Of a stretch of 64,000 nt of DNA, positions 53,559 through 62,495 are shown piece by piece (the stretch's first letter is position 1; each line of letters begins with the position of its first letter). Source of the DNA: an uncultured Candidatus Saccharibacteria bacterium (lineage in GTDB: Bacteria > Patescibacteriota > Saccharimonadia > Saccharimonadales > Saccharimonadaceae); contig CAMIMA010000001.1 in assembly GCA_946222675.1 (NCBI GenBank), forward strand, positions 310,001 through 374,000. The letters run 5' to 3'. The position numbers and the translations under genes were made by a program. The notes beneath the pieces are model-generated. The model was not told where the DNA came from and did no database searches. It was given only the letters and a program-made list of their open reading frames with translations.

Positions 53559-55928
53559 ATGGATTATAAGGGATTAAGCGCTGCTGAAGTTAAGTCACGT
53601 ATGGAGTCTGGCCGGAGTAACGTCGTCGACCAGTGTTCATCGCGGTCTTTAGGTGATATCATCAAGGCTAATATTTTTACGCGGTTTAATTTTTTAATTA
53701 CTGCGTTAGCGATTGTAGTGCTGTTGGCTGGTGGTGGTATTGTTAATGCGTTATTTTTTTGTGTACTAATTGTAAATGCCGTGATCGGGGTAGCTCAAGA
53801 GTGGCGTGCCAAAAAGATTTTAGATAAAGCGGCAATTCTAGTAAAGCCGCAATCCATAGTGGTTCGCGATGGCAATGAACAAGTTATAGCGTCGAGTGAC
53901 ATTGTGGTTGATGATGTAATTAAATTAAGTTTAGGCGACCAGGTACCGGTAGATGGTGTAGTATTATCTTCTAGTGATTTAGAGATTAATGAAAGTTTGT
54001 TAACTGGCGAATCTGACCCAGTAGTAAAAAATGCTAAGTCAAAGGTTATGTCAGGTTCGATGGTGGTAGCCGGTTCTGGCTACATTAAGGCAACTAAGGT
54101 GGGTCAAGAATCTTACTCGGCTAATTTGACGCGCAACGCGCGTCAGTATAAGACGGCAAAATCAGAAATAGTCGATAGTACGAACCAACTTTTAAAATGG
54201 ATTTCTTGGAGTTTGGTGGCGGTAGTGCCAATTTTGATTGTAGGAATATTTATTCGTCGAGATTTAACGATTGATCATTCTAGTATTAGAGCAGTGCTAG
54301 ATAGTATATCTGGTGATGGCGTAATGCGGATTATTACACCGATTGTTGGTATGATTCCTGAGGGGCTGGTGCTATTGACTAGTACAGCATTTATGCTTGC
54401 GGCTGTTAAGCTGGTGCGCAATCGCGCTCTTGTCCAGCAGATGCCAGCAGTTGAAACTCTAGCTAGAGTTAATACGATATTACTAGATAAAACAGGTACT
54501 ATTACGATGGGCGCTATGAAATTGACGGATATTGAATTAATTACTAAAGCAGATGCCGATACGGTGAAGCGCGTTATAAAGACTATTGCTAGTCGCGCCA
54601 GCTCGCCGACGAATGATGCATTAGTAGCGGGGCTGAGGATTAAGCCAGCTGAATTTACATACGAGGTGGCGTTTAGTAGTGCGCGTAAATGGAGTGCTAT
54701 GCAAATTGATAAAATTAACTATATAATGGGTGCTCCAGAAATTGTACTGGCGGAGTATCCGGATGTGTTAAAGCGGGCGCAAGAAGTGGCGGCTGAAGGT
54801 AAACGTGTGTTGGCGTTGGTGAAGAGTGACTTGATTCCACGTGCAGCAGGGGTTAATTTTAGGCGCATTAAACCGTTAGCATTGGTGGTGCTAAGTGAAC
54901 AAATTCGGCCGAGTGCCAAGAAGACATTAAACTATTTTGCAAGTCAGGGTGTTGATATTAAAGTAATATCTGGTGATTCGCCAGTGACAGTTGGCGCTGT
55001 AGCGAAATCAGTTGGTCTAGACGCCAAGACATTCGATGCCAGAAGATTGCCAGACCCAGATATGGGCGATATCCAACGTGAAGAATTTATGAAGCTAATT
55101 AAGCAATATAATGTATTTGGACGTGTGCAGCCAGAGCAAAAGCGGCAGATTTGTTGCGCTTTGCAAGATGCTGGTCAAGTAGTAGCTATGACTGGTGATG
55201 GTGTTAACGATGCGTTAGCTTTAAAGCAAGCTGATCTGGGGGTGGCAATGAATAGTGGCGCTACGGCGACTAAGGCAGTAGCGGAGTTGGTGCTGCTTGA
55301 TAGTGATTTTGCTCATTTGCCACTAGTGTTGTCTGAGGGGCGTCGCGTGATTGCTAATATTGAGCGGGTAGCTAATTTATTTATTATTAAGAATGTGTAT
55401 TCTTTGGTATTAGCGTTGTTGTTTACATTTTTGCGCGAGCCGTACCCATTAATGCCAAAACATATGACAGTAATTTCTGTTTTAAGTATTGGTATGCCGG
55501 CGTTTTTCTTGGCCTTAGCGCCAAATAATAAGGTATACATTAAAGGGTTTATGAAGCGTGTCTTGAAATTTGCTATTCCAGTGGGCGTAGTTAGCGCAAT
55601 AGCTATGGTGCTAACTTATAAGTTAGCTAGGGCGTATCCAGCGTTAGACGTAGACTATTTTAGTACGGCTGTTTCGATCGTGATGATGGGACTTGGAGTA
55701 CTAGTGTTGATTATTCTGGCTCAGCCAATGAAGTTATGGAAGGCTGGTTTGATTGCTATGTGTGCTGGGCTATTTGCGCTCGTACTATTATTGCCGCGGC
55801 TAAATGATGTTTTGCAGTATAAATTTAGCTGTGATCTGGTTATTCCATTATGTATCGGTTTATTTGTTGGTGTCTATATGATATCTGTAATAGCGTGGTT
55901 GACTAGGTCAAAGCGCGTCGTGGTATAA
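53559..55928 (+). CDS. P-type cation-transporting ATPase (CtpE-like)
   Basis: A 789-residue E1-E2 ATPase. The actuator domain has LLTGESDPV (about 148-156), the membrane segment 4 motif is MIPEGLVLL (about 266), the phosphorylated Asp is in LLDKTGTIT (about 309-317) and the hinge is MTGDGVNDALALKQADLGVAM (about 545). About eight to ten membrane segments are present and there is no N-terminal metal-binding domain. The PEGLVLLTS block resembles mycobacterial CtpE, a Ca2+ ATPase; calcium as substrate is inference. TATAAT (53539-53544) lies 14 nt before the ATG. The stop codon is inside the -10 of the next gene. Confidence 0.9.
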   Translation: MDYKGLSAAEVKSRMESGRSNVVDQCSSRSLGDIIKANIFTRFNFLITALAIVVLLAGGGIVNALFFCVLIVNAVIGVAQEWRAKKILDKAAILVKPQSIVVRDGNEQVIASSDIVVDDVIKLSLGDQVPVDGVVLSSSDLEINESLLTGESDPVVKNAKSKVMSGSMVVAGSGYIKATKVGQESYSANLTRNARQYKTAKSEIVDSTNQLLKWISWSLVAVVPILIVGIFIRRDLTIDHSSIRAVLDSISGDGVMRIITPIVGMIPEGLVLLTSTAFMLAAVKLVRNRALVQQMPAVETLARVNTILLDKTGTITMGAMKLTDIELITKADADTVKRVIKTIASRASSPTNDALVAGLRIKPAEFTYEVAFSSARKWSAMQIDKINYIMGAPEIVLAEYPDVLKRAQEVAAEGKRVLALVKSDLIPRAAGVNFRRIKPLALVVLSEQIRPSAKKTLNYFASQGVDIKVISGDSPVTVGAVAKSVGLDAKTFDARRLPDPDMGDIQREEFMKLIKQYNVFGRVQPEQKRQICCALQDAGQVVAMTGDGVNDALALKQADLGVAMNSGATATKAVAELVLLDSDFAHLPLVLSEGRRVIANIERVANLFIIKNVYSLVLALLFTFLREPYPLMPKHMTVISVLSIGMPAFFLALAPNNKVYIKGFMKRVLKFAIPVGVVSAIAMVLTYKLARAYPALDVDYFSTAVSIVMMGLGVLVLIILAQPMKLWKAGLIAMCAGLFALVLLLPRLNDVLQYKFSCDLVIPLCIGLFVGVYMISVIAWLTRSKRVVV

Positions 55929-55935
55929 TAAGGTT

Positions 55936-57234
55936 ATGTTTGATTTTAAGCAGTATGTCAGGCGTCGTCTTGAGAAATATGTAGTGAAATATTTTAAGCG
56001 GCATCATCCAATATTGGTTGTAGTGGTTGGCGCAGTGGGAAAGACAACTACTAAGAACGCAATTGCTACAGTGTTGGCACAGCGATTTAAAGTTCGTATG
56101 GAGCCGACGAATTTAAATAGTGAAATGTCAGTGCCGACGACTTTATTAGGCGTAAAATATCCAAAGCCAGCAGAACTAAAGACCGTTACGGCTTGGATGC
56201 GCGTGTTTAAGGCTATGCGCAATGTGATTAAGGCAAAATCTACTGTTGACGTGATCGTCCAAGAGCTAGCAACAGATAAGCCGGGCGATATTGCGGCGTT
56301 TGGCAATTATTTGCATGCAGATATTGCCGTGGTGACAGCGGTGGCTGAAGAGCATATGGAGAATTTCCCCGGTGGGTTGAATGATGTAGCGCGCGAAGAA
56401 TTATCGGTTGGAAAATTTTCTAAGTCAGTATTGGTTAATCAAGACGCTGTATCGCATGATTATTGGCAATTGACGCAAAATCCAAATATTTTAACTTATG
56501 GCGTTAATGAAGGGCAATACCATTTTCGTAAAATTAGCGGCAACCCTCTGTCTGGGTATGATGTAGACATTAGTGGCGTGGCAGCTAATGTTAAATATGT
56601 TGGTGAGTATAATATGGGTGCTGCCGTTGCCGCCGCTGCGGTTGCAATGCAGCTTAATATGACACATGATGAAATTCAGGCTGGACTAAGTAATTTGGTT
56701 CCTGTGTCTGGTAGGATGAATCCACTCCATGGTCGTAAGGATACTATATTGCTTGATGATACATATAACTCATCTCCAATTGCGGCTGTAGCTGCTTTGA
56801 ATACGTTATATCAGATTGAGGCACCACAGCGTATAGCAGTGCTTGGTTCGATGAATGAACTTGGCAATATGTCGCCAATGGCGCACAGTCAAGTAGGTAT
56901 GGCTTGTGATCCGAAAAAAATAGATATGGTTATTACGGTTGGCGATGAAGCGGCGCGTTATTTGGCGCCGGCAGCACAGAAGCGCGGTTGTCAGGTATTT
57001 AAGTTCCCCGGAGCAATTATGGCTGGTACATTTGTAAGTCAGCACATGGAACCTCATGCTGCCATATTAATTAAAGGGTCGCAGAATGGTATTTTTACAG
57101 AGGAGACGACAAAAATGTTATTAGACGATCCGGCTGATTCGACCAAATTGGTGCGCCAAGATGATGACTGGATGTATAAGAAGCGTCTTTGGTTTGAGCA
57201 CATTCGCAATGTTACATACAATGGCAATGAATAG
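55936..57234 (+). CDS. MurF-like Mur ligase lacking the N-terminal uridine-binding domain
   Basis: A 432-residue Mur ligase family ATPase. After a basic helix (1-24) the P-loop VGAVGKTTTKNAI begins at about residue 31, so the roughly 80-residue first domain of canonical MurF is absent. The central domain (VQELATDKPGDIA, VVTAVAEEHMENF) and the C-terminal domain (SGRMNPLHG, LLDDTYNSSPIAAVAALN, IKGSQNGIFTEE) match MurF best, which adds D-Ala-D-Ala to the cell wall precursor. TATAAT (55924-55929) lies 6 nt before the ATG and spans the stop of the upstream ATPase. A paralogous ligase role is the alternative. Confidence 0.85.
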   Translation: MFDFKQYVRRRLEKYVVKYFKRHHPILVVVVGAVGKTTTKNAIATVLAQRFKVRMEPTNLNSEMSVPTTLLGVKYPKPAELKTVTAWMRVFKAMRNVIKAKSTVDVIVQELATDKPGDIAAFGNYLHADIAVVTAVAEEHMENFPGGLNDVAREELSVGKFSKSVLVNQDAVSHDYWQLTQNPNILTYGVNEGQYHFRKISGNPLSGYDVDISGVAANVKYVGEYNMGAAVAAAAVAMQLNMTHDEIQAGLSNLVPVSGRMNPLHGRKDTILLDDTYNSSPIAAVAALNTLYQIEAPQRIAVLGSMNELGNMSPMAHSQVGMACDPKKIDMVITVGDEAARYLAPAAQKRGCQVFKFPGAIMAGTFVSQHMEPHAAILIKGSQNGIFTEETTKMLLDDPADSTKLVRQDDDWMYKKRLWFEHIRNVTYNGNE

Positions 57235-57258
57235 TTGCCAGTGTGCTAAAATAGTATC

Positions 57259-59700
57259 ATGAAACGATACGAACCGGTAAAGATTGAAGCTAAGTGGCAG
57301 GATATTTGGCTTAAGGAAAAGCCATTTGCCGCTGTTGATAACAGTAATAAGAATAAGCTGTATGTGGCGGAAATGTTTCCATATCCTTCAGGTGCCGGTT
57401 TGCATGTAGGGCATGTACGTAATTTTACGATTGTTGATGTGCTTGCTCGATTCTATCGTCAGCAGGGATTCAATGTGCTGCGCCCAATTGGCTGGGATAC
57501 ATTTGGCTTACCGGCAGAAAACTATGCTTTGAAGATGCATGTTTCGCCGAAGGACGTGACAGCTACTAACATTGCTAATTTTAAAAAACAGTATCATCGC
57601 CTTGGTATGGCGGTTGATTGGACACGCGAAATTAACACATCAGATCCAAAATATTACCATTGGACACAATGGGTGTTTACACAATTATTTAAGCACGGTT
57701 TGGCGTATCAGTCAGAGAGTTATCAGTGGTGGTGCCCAGTGGACAAGACTGTACTGGCTAATGAACAGGTAGAAGGCGGTAAATGTTGGCGTTGTCATCA
57801 TGAAGTAGAAAAAAAGAAGATGCGCCAGTGGTTCTTTAAGATTACGGCGTATGCTGACGAGCTATTGGATGGCTTAGATGATATCGATTGGCCAGAAAAA
57901 ATTAAGCGCATGCAGCACAATTGGATTGGCCGTAGTAAAGGTGCTGAAGTCGAGTTTAAGATTGATGGCAGTGACAATAAAATTACTGTATTTACTACAC
58001 GTCCGGATACATTGTTCGGCGCAACTTTCTTGGTACTAGCACCTGAAAACGAACTGGTTGACCGGATTGTGACTGATAGTCAGCGCGAGCAAGTCATAGA
58101 GTATATTAAATCTGCGCTTAAAAAGAGCGAAATCGAGCGTCAGGAGAACAAAGAAAAGACCGGAGTGTTTACTGGCGCCTATGCTATCAATCCTGCGACT
58201 GGTGAACGCGTGCCAATTTGGGTTGCAGATTATGTTTTGTCGGGTTACGGCACGGGTGCTGTAATGGCAGTGCCAGCGCATGACGATCGTGATCATGAAT
58301 TTGCCGAAAAGTTTAATTTGCCAATTCGCCAAGTAGTAGATAGTGCTGATGTAAATCCAGATGAATGTTACTCTGGAGAGGGTACTTTAATTAATAGTGG
58401 TGATTTTAATGGCAGAGTAACTTCTGAAGCGCGTGAAGAAATTGTGGCTTGGCTTGAACAAAATGGCTTGGGGCACAGTAAGACCACGTATAAAATGCGT
58501 GACTGGTTGATTTCACGTCAGCGTTATTGGGGCTGTCCGATTCCAATTATTCATTGTCCGGATTGTGGTGATGTTGCGGTGCCAGAGAAAGATCTACCTG
58601 TATTATTACCAGAGGTAGATAGTATTGCACCAAGTGGTGATGGTCAGTCGCCACTTGCTAATGAAGCTGCATGGGTTAATACGGTTTGTCCGCAGTGTGG
58701 TGCGCCAGCTAAGCGTGAAACTGACACAATGGATGGCTATGCCTGTTCGTCTTGGTATTTATTGCGTTATTGTGATGCCAATAATGATACTCAGGCTTGG
58801 TCGCCAGATAAGGTGAATTATTGGTGTCCGCTAGACTTTTATGTCGGTGGCGACCATGCCGTGGCGCATCTTTTGTATGTTCGCTTCTGGACCAAGTTCT
58901 TTGCCGATCAGGGTTGGGTTAACTTCCGTGAGCCGGTTAAGCGATTGCTCTACAATGGGTACATTAATGCGCCGGATGGCTGCAAGATGAGTAAGAGTAA
59001 GGGGAATGTAATTGACCCACTTGATGTTATTGATAGTGGATATGGTGCCGATACATTGCGTACATACGAGATGTTTATTGGGCCATACAATTTGGACGCC
59101 GCCTGGAGTACTACTTCGATTGGTGGAGTATACCGATTTATTAATCGTGTTTGGAATTTAGTGCAAGAGTACGTTGGTGCTGATAAAGCTACCTTAAACG
59201 ATAAAAATGCATTTGAAGTATTGCGTTTGCGCCATGCAGCCGCTAAGAAAGTTACGGAAGATATTACAAATGCGCAATTTAACACGGCCGTGGCAGCCAT
59301 TATGGAGTACTTAAATGGTTTAAGTAAATTGCGTGATAACGGGTTTGATGACCAATACTGGTTGGATGCCCTGACAGTTTTGTGCCAATTACTATCGCCA
59401 TTTGCACCTCATGTAGCTAGTGAAATGCTAACTGAATTACATGGTGACAAGGCACGCCTTGAGCAGATGGATTGGCCGCGTTGGGATGAAAAATATCTTG
59501 CAGATGACACAATGCATATCGCGGTTCAGGTTAATGGCAAGCTACGTGGTGATTTAACTATCGACAAGACTGCAACCAAGGAACAAGTTGAGACGGCGGC
59601 GCTAGCAATCGAAAATGTAGCACGGTTTGTTGGTGAACAGGAGCCAGCAAAAATAATCTACGTACCAGGCAAGATTGTTAATATTGTAGTTAAAAAATAG
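57259..59700 (+). CDS. leuS: Leucyl-tRNA synthetase
   Basis: Class I synthetase for tRNA-Leu, 813 residues. HIGH is HVGH (49-52) in AGLHVGHVRNFT, the editing domain contains FTTRPDTLFGATF and GTGAVMAVPAHDDRDHEFA, a zinc-binding insert CPDCG...CPQCG is intact, and KMSKS is CKMSKSKGN (about 576). Extended -10 TGC TAAAAT (57247-57252) lies 6 nt before the ATG. It serves the four tRNA-Leu genes in this window (anticodons GAG, TAG, CAG, CAA). Confidence 0.98.
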   Translation: MKRYEPVKIEAKWQDIWLKEKPFAAVDNSNKNKLYVAEMFPYPSGAGLHVGHVRNFTIVDVLARFYRQQGFNVLRPIGWDTFGLPAENYALKMHVSPKDVTATNIANFKKQYHRLGMAVDWTREINTSDPKYYHWTQWVFTQLFKHGLAYQSESYQWWCPVDKTVLANEQVEGGKCWRCHHEVEKKKMRQWFFKITAYADELLDGLDDIDWPEKIKRMQHNWIGRSKGAEVEFKIDGSDNKITVFTTRPDTLFGATFLVLAPENELVDRIVTDSQREQVIEYIKSALKKSEIERQENKEKTGVFTGAYAINPATGERVPIWVADYVLSGYGTGAVMAVPAHDDRDHEFAEKFNLPIRQVVDSADVNPDECYSGEGTLINSGDFNGRVTSEAREEIVAWLEQNGLGHSKTTYKMRDWLISRQRYWGCPIPIIHCPDCGDVAVPEKDLPVLLPEVDSIAPSGDGQSPLANEAAWVNTVCPQCGAPAKRETDTMDGYACSSWYLLRYCDANNDTQAWSPDKVNYWCPLDFYVGGDHAVAHLLYVRFWTKFFADQGWVNFREPVKRLLYNGYINAPDGCKMSKSKGNVIDPLDVIDSGYGADTLRTYEMFIGPYNLDAAWSTTSIGGVYRFINRVWNLVQEYVGADKATLNDKNAFEVLRLRHAAAKKVTEDITNAQFNTAVAAIMEYLNGLSKLRDNGFDDQYWLDALTVLCQLLSPFAPHVASEMLTELHGDKARLEQMDWPRWDEKYLADDTMHIAVQVNGKLRGDLTIDKTATKEQVETAALAIENVARFVGEQEPAKIIYVPGKIVNIVVKK

Positions 59701-59708
59701 CTAATTCC

Positions 59709-59760
59709 AAATAGTCAAAACGTGGGGTGTTACATGTACTACGCGCAGTTTTGGCTATTT
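59709..59760. repeat. Long inverted repeat between convergent leuS and LysM gene
   Basis: AAATAGTCAAAAC pairs with GTTTTGGCTATTT (13 bp, one G-U) around a 26-nt loop that contains the palindrome TACATGTA. There is no U tract of the usual kind directly after the stem except ATTT, so it may act as a bidirectional terminator or mRNA-end stabiliser. Confidence 0.6.
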
Positions 59761-59773
59761 TGGTATGGTAAAT

Positions 59774-60253
59774 TTATTTGTCGTTGTTTTGCAATCTAAT
59801 GTCGGGCGGAAGCGCGTGATTATTGACGTATGACTGCGGGTCGTTGATGCCATCGTCGTCTGGCAATTTTATTTTAGTATCAACAACGAAGCCATCTAGA
59901 TTGTTAGCCTTGATAATTGAGTCTACAATTTGGGAATTACTATTGTCCTGCAAATTGACATTGTCATGCTGCAAATCGTCTGCCAGTTCGGACAATGTGT
60001 CGCCGTAGCGTACAGTGTATTCTATGGTATGGTTTGCGCCGAGCTCCTTATAAGATAATACCCTTTCTTTAGTAGGGGTTGGTTCTTTTGGAAGTGGTGC
60101 GTCGTGATGTGTCAAACCGCCAATCACAGTACTTAGCCCGCATATCGCAACAACTGTAGCTAGTGTACCAATAGCATTCCTTCGATAATATTGTTGATCA
60201 GATTCGATTGCTGTATTGTAGTTTTTGTTTTGATGACTATATTCGCTAATCAT
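59774..60253 (-). CDS. Single-pass LysM domain protein
   Basis: A 159-residue protein with a cytoplasmic N-terminus, one membrane segment (about 27-47), a proline-containing linker and one LysM domain (about 78-130, IEYTVRYGDTLSELADDL ... TKIKLP), which binds peptidoglycan. No catalytic domain, so it may be an anchor. The promoter is TTGACA (60283-60288) - 17 nt - TAATAT (60260-60265), both on the minus strand, 6 nt before the ATG: a complete promoter giving a leaderless mRNA. Confidence 0.85.
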   Translation of the reverse strand: MISEYSHQNKNYNTAIESDQQYYRRNAIGTLATVVAICGLSTVIGGLTHHDAPLPKEPTPTKERVLSYKELGANHTIEYTVRYGDTLSELADDLQHDNVNLQDNSNSQIVDSIIKANNLDGFVVDTKIKLPDDDGINDPQSYVNNHALPPDIRLQNNDK

Positions 60254-60363
60254 ACCTATATATTAACATAAACGCTTATATATGTCAAGCGTAAAGATTT
60301 GCGTTTATAACCCAAAAGTGTTACTATGGTAGTAAGTGTAATTAAAGAAGGAGAATAATTTAA

Positions 60364-60507
60364 ATGGGTAAACCAAAGAAGCAAACAAGTCCACGTCGTA
60401 CTGGTAATCGTCGTAGCCAGCTAGTATTAAAGCTAGCGCGTGTCGTGAACGCAAAGTCACCAGTAAAAGCTTATACTACCAAACATGACACTGGTAGCAA
60501 GCATTAA
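60364..60507 (+). CDS. rpmF: 50S ribosomal protein bL32, short zinc-free form
   Basis: A 47-residue basic protein whose N-terminus (GKPKKQTSPRRTGNRRS) matches the bL32 start PKRKTSxxRRxxRRS. The C-terminal zinc ribbon (four cysteines) is missing; the tail is AYTTKHDTGSKH with no Cys. Promoter TTGCGT (60299-60304) - 17 nt - TACTAT (60322-60327); GAAGGAG lies about 10 nt before the ATG. Assignment rests on the N-terminal pattern and small size. Confidence 0.8.
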   Translation: MGKPKKQTSPRRTGNRRSQLVLKLARVVNAKSPVKAYTTKHDTGSKH

Positions 60508-60557
60508 TTAATAGACAATATTTGGACTGAACATTAAAACAAACGAGGGGAGTTTCC

Positions 60558-61046
60558 ATGGCAAGTAATCGGCATTTAGGTAGGATTATCGCACTACAGA
60601 CATTGTATGAATATGATTTTCGTGAACGCTTAGGTGATGAAACGGCGAAGATTGATGAGATTTTGGCGCGCAATCTTAAGCGTTATGAAGATCGTATTGA
60701 TGATAAGGAATTTGTGAGGCAGCTAGTGATTGGTGTTAATAAAGCTGGGCGTCAGCTTGATGCTATCATTGCACCGGTCGCACCAGATTGGCCATTGAAC
60801 CAAATTGCTATTGTAGATCGTGATGTCTTGCGGATGGCGGTGTTTGAACTCAGCGAATTTAATGGTAAGATTCCGCCAAAAGTTGCAATCAATGAGGCAA
60901 TTGAGCTAGCCAAGTCGTTTGGCGCAGAAAACTCCTCTCGCTTTGTTAATGGCGTACTAGGTACAATCTGGCGCCACATGAACGAAGGACATGTAAATGA
61001 GCAAGGCGAGCAACAAGAACAAGATTCGAAGACAGCATCAGCTTAG
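60558..61046 (+). CDS. nusB: Transcription antitermination factor NusB
   Basis: RNA-binding factor for rRNA antitermination, 162 residues. The all-alpha NusB fold is marked by RIIALQTLYEYDFRE, DRDVLRMAVFEL and PPKVAINEAIELAKSFGAENSSRFVNGVLG. GAGGGGAG lies 6-8 nt before the ATG. The C-terminal Gln/Glu-rich tail overlaps the NUDIX gene by 50 nt in another frame. Confidence 0.96.
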   Translation: MASNRHLGRIIALQTLYEYDFRERLGDETAKIDEILARNLKRYEDRIDDKEFVRQLVIGVNKAGRQLDAIIAPVAPDWPLNQIAIVDRDVLRMAVFELSEFNGKIPPKVAINEAIELAKSFGAENSSRFVNGVLGTIWRHMNEGHVNEQGEQQEQDSKTASA

Positions 61047-61644
61047 AGTTGAACAATTAGCTGCCGTGCGGGCGCATATTATGGCGTCTAAGAAGCAGCA
61101 AGCGAAATCTAAGCCCGCTATTGTGCCAGTAAAACCATTGCCGCCGCGCGATGATACTCCGAGCGAGTCTTTAAAGCGAGCTGTTTATGAACGGCATCGA
61201 CCAGCGATTAGTGAGATATCGCGTGAGGCTACGGCTGGCGGCGTGATTTATCGTTTTGGCCCTACTGGGCTAGAAATATTGTTGGTAGCTGATCGGTTTG
61301 AGCGTTGGACAATACCTAAAGGGCATATTGAAGCGGGTGAAACTGCACAAGAGACGGCTATCCGCGAAATTGGCGAGGAGGCCGGTGTACATCAGCTAGA
61401 GCCAGTTTGTTGGTTAGGGAAAATTCATTTTCGCTATCGTCGCGACAATGTACTAGTGCTAATGAGCACGCAAATCTATCTGTTTAAGGCGTTGGGCGAT
61501 ACTAACGACATTAAAAAAGAGGATTGGATGAGCGGAATTCGTTGGTTCTCGTATGATGCTGCGGTGAAGATTATTGCCTATAAAGATATCGCTAAGTTAA
61601 TGCGGCTAGGCTATCGACGTCTAGAGCAGAAGGGAGAAATTTAG
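60997..61644 (+). CDS. NUDIX hydrolase
   Basis: A 215-residue protein. A basic, extended N-terminus of about 75 residues precedes a NUDIX domain whose box is complete: GHIEAGETAQETAIREIGEEAGV (residues 109-131) fits G-x5-E-x7-REUXEEXGU. Members hydrolyse nucleoside diphosphate derivatives (oxidised dNTPs, ApnA and others); the basic extension might contact RNA. GAAGGA lies about 9 nt before ATG 60997. It is coupled between nusB and rnc. Confidence 0.9.
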   Translation: MSKASNKNKIRRQHQLRVEQLAAVRAHIMASKKQQAKSKPAIVPVKPLPPRDDTPSESLKRAVYERHRPAISEISREATAGGVIYRFGPTGLEILLVADRFERWTIPKGHIEAGETAQETAIREIGEEAGVHQLEPVCWLGKIHFRYRRDNVLVLMSTQIYLFKALGDTNDIKKEDWMSGIRWFSYDAAVKIIAYKDIAKLMRLGYRRLEQKGEI

Positions 61645-62460
61645 TTGTCTAGGATTAAGAATACTCGCCAGAAGCGCGCTGTTTTTTCTGATTTTGAGCC
61701 TCGTCCAGCTGATGAACCAATTGTGCCAGAAGTTGAGGGTGTGGATTTTGCGCCTTACCAGACTTGGGCGCAACAATCATTGGGCTTTGAATTTAATAAT
61801 CCGTCATTAATTGTAACTGCTTTAACTCACCGTAGCTATGTGAATGAACACCGTAAGCTAGCGCGCGCTCATAATGAGCGACTAGAGTTTTTGGGTGATG
61901 CTGTTTTGGAGCTAGTAACTACTGAGTATTTGTTTAAACATTTCGATTTGCCAGAAGGAGTATTGACATCTTGGCGCGCAGCTCTAGTGCGAACAGAGTC
62001 GATTCGTGATGCTGGTGAAGAACTTGGGTATGCTAAACTAGTGCGAATGAGTAAGGGTGAACAAAACGGCACAGAGCATTCCAAACTACATATTATAGCT
62101 AATTGTTTTGAGGCAACAATTGGTGCGGTGTATCTAGACCAGGGTTTTGCTGTGGCAAAAAAGATTATTGATAAACATATTATTAAAAACATTGATAAGA
62201 TTATCGAAGATGGTTCGTGGCGCGATGCGAAATCGTATCTACAGGAGATATCGCAACGCTATTGCGGTATGACGCCAAAATATCGCGTATTGGCTGAATC
62301 TGGTCCTGACCACGATAAAAAATTTACTATTGGGGTATTTGTTGATGAAATCGAGTGGGGCTGCGGTGAAGGCGGCAGTAAGCAATTAGCTCAACAACAG
62401 GCAGCGCATCAAGCTATCGCGTACTACAAGTCAAAACTACAGAAGAATAAGGAAAAGTAG
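61645..62460 (+). CDS. rnc: Ribonuclease III
   Basis: Double-strand-specific endoribonuclease for rRNA and mRNA processing, 271 residues. The signature NERLEFLGDAVLELVTTEYLF is at about 77-97, with further catalytic Glu in CFEATIGAVYLDQGF near 155; the dsRNA-binding domain covers about 195-268. A basic N-terminal extension of 30 residues is present. The start is TTG directly after the NUDIX stop with GGGAGA upstream. The pnp leader stem is a plausible substrate. Confidence 0.96.
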   Translation: MSRIKNTRQKRAVFSDFEPRPADEPIVPEVEGVDFAPYQTWAQQSLGFEFNNPSLIVTALTHRSYVNEHRKLARAHNERLEFLGDAVLELVTTEYLFKHFDLPEGVLTSWRAALVRTESIRDAGEELGYAKLVRMSKGEQNGTEHSKLHIIANCFEATIGAVYLDQGFAVAKKIIDKHIIKNIDKIIEDGSWRDAKSYLQEISQRYCGMTPKYRVLAESGPDHDKKFTIGVFVDEIEWGCGEGGSKQLAQQQAAHQAIAYYKSKLQKNKEK

Positions 62461-62489
62461 TTGCAATATTAAAGCATTAACGCTATACT
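62461..62489 (+). promoter_or_regulatory. Promoter of the response regulator gene
   Basis: TTGCAA (62461-62466), 17 nt, TATACT (62484-62489), then exactly 6 nt to the ATG. Confidence 0.8.
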
Positions 62490-62495
62490 ATTAGC

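Noticed and set aside
60997..61046. Frameshift between nusB and the NUDIX gene
   Set aside because: Both proteins are complete; the 50-nt overlap falls in a low-complexity nusB tail and the NUDIX start has its own ribosome-binding site.
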